Origin: DAOTWY01 sp003696565
GTDB taxonomy: Bacteria; Chloroflexota; Anaerolineae; Aggregatilineales; Phototrophicaceae
DNA: 64,000 nucleotides
Assembly (NCBI GenBank): GCA_034435635.1
Contig: DAOTWY010000059.1
Coordinates: forward strand, 1-64,000
Direction: 5' to 3'
The position numbers and the translations under genes are program-made. Positions 63,934 to 64,000 of the stretch are shown here, in pieces (position 1 is the stretch's first letter; the number at the start of each line of letters is the position of its first letter). The notes under the pieces were generated by a model. It worked only from the letters and a program-made list of their open reading frames with translations, ran no database searches and was not told where the DNA came from.

Positions 63934-64000
63934 AAGACTTAATTCAAAACATATTAAATGGAAATCGACGTGCATTAGCTCGCATGTTGACGATGGTAGA
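63930..64000 (+). CDS. meaB: MeaB/ArgK-type GTPase, 5' end only
   Basis: ATG 63930 overlaps the mutase stop (ATGA) and the frame stays open to the window end. The 23 visible residues read MKDLIQNILNGNRRALARML and then T-M-V, matching the G-(D/N)-R-R-A-L-A-R start of MeaB/ArgK chaperones that protect and reload methylmalonyl-CoA mutase. Gene order mutase small subunit then meaB is common. Rest of the gene lies beyond 64000. Confidence 0.8.
   Translation, partial: MKDLIQNILNGNRRALARMLTMV

Noticed and set aside
1..64000. tRNA, rRNA, CRISPR arrays, prophage or insertion sequence genes
   Set aside because: No cloverleaf-like segment, no spaced direct repeats, no transposase or integrase motif was found by reading the intergenic spaces and ORFs.

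Overview
The window looks like a chromosomal segment of a member of the Chloroflexota, probably Anaerolineae-like. I infer this from gene content, not from a marker search: a B12-dependent ribonucleotide reductase, a large bacterial alpha-2-macroglobulin, FemAB proteins, a type-3 prolyl-tRNA synthetase without the editing insert, menaquinone-type UbiE/UbiD, and an F-type ATP synthase with a fused b-delta subunit. Coding density is high. No tRNA, rRNA, CRISPR array or insertion sequence was seen. The only mobile element is an intein.

Layout. 1-2691 is the 3' part of nrdJ, interrupted by a LAGLIDADG intein. 2.7-16.5 kb is accessory: a GvpU-like orphan, a DUF218 protein, a 1966-residue alpha-2-macroglobulin, tandem alpha/beta hydrolases, a zinc-ribbon membrane protein and two FemAB aminoacyltransferases. 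16.7-29.7 kb is the energy block: nuoA-H-J-K-L-M-M-N, then atpI-like, atpB, atpE and a b-delta fusion. 29.8-34.1 kb holds murE and exopolysaccharide/undecaprenyl-phosphate sugar transferase genes plus a MazG-like protein. 34.1-49.8 kb is mostly translation and RNA metabolism: proS, a double-NYN protein, rpsO-pnp, two adjacent S1-domain proteins, rpsU and infA, with a membrane transporter/methyltransferase operon and a P5C dehydrogenase between them. 49.8-55 kb carries ubiD-ubiE, a methyltransferase and prmA. hrcA-grpE-dnaK-dnaJ-prmA forms a minus-strand heat-shock operon. Thioredoxin, a very large PDZ/GAF histidine kinase, the B12-binding subunit of methylmalonyl-CoA mutase and the first bases of meaB close the window.

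The most notable system is the energy block. Complex I has two NuoM paralogues in series, and NuoL has a lateral helix lengthened by about 26 residues. This is the signature described for complex I variants with a fourth antiporter-like subunit. The second NuoM has lost the conserved TM7 lysine. Next to it, ATP synthase subunit a carries a roughly 275-residue insertion in an extracytoplasmic loop, and subunit b is fused to only the C-terminal domain of delta. The soluble arms of both machines (NuoBCDEFGI; alpha, gamma, beta, epsilon) are not encoded here.

Regulation. Many intergenic spaces carry a -10 box of the type TGNTATAAT or TATAAT. In at least two genes it sits so close to the ATG that the mRNA would be leaderless. 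Structured leaders precede rpsU, the second S1 gene, nuoA and pnp.
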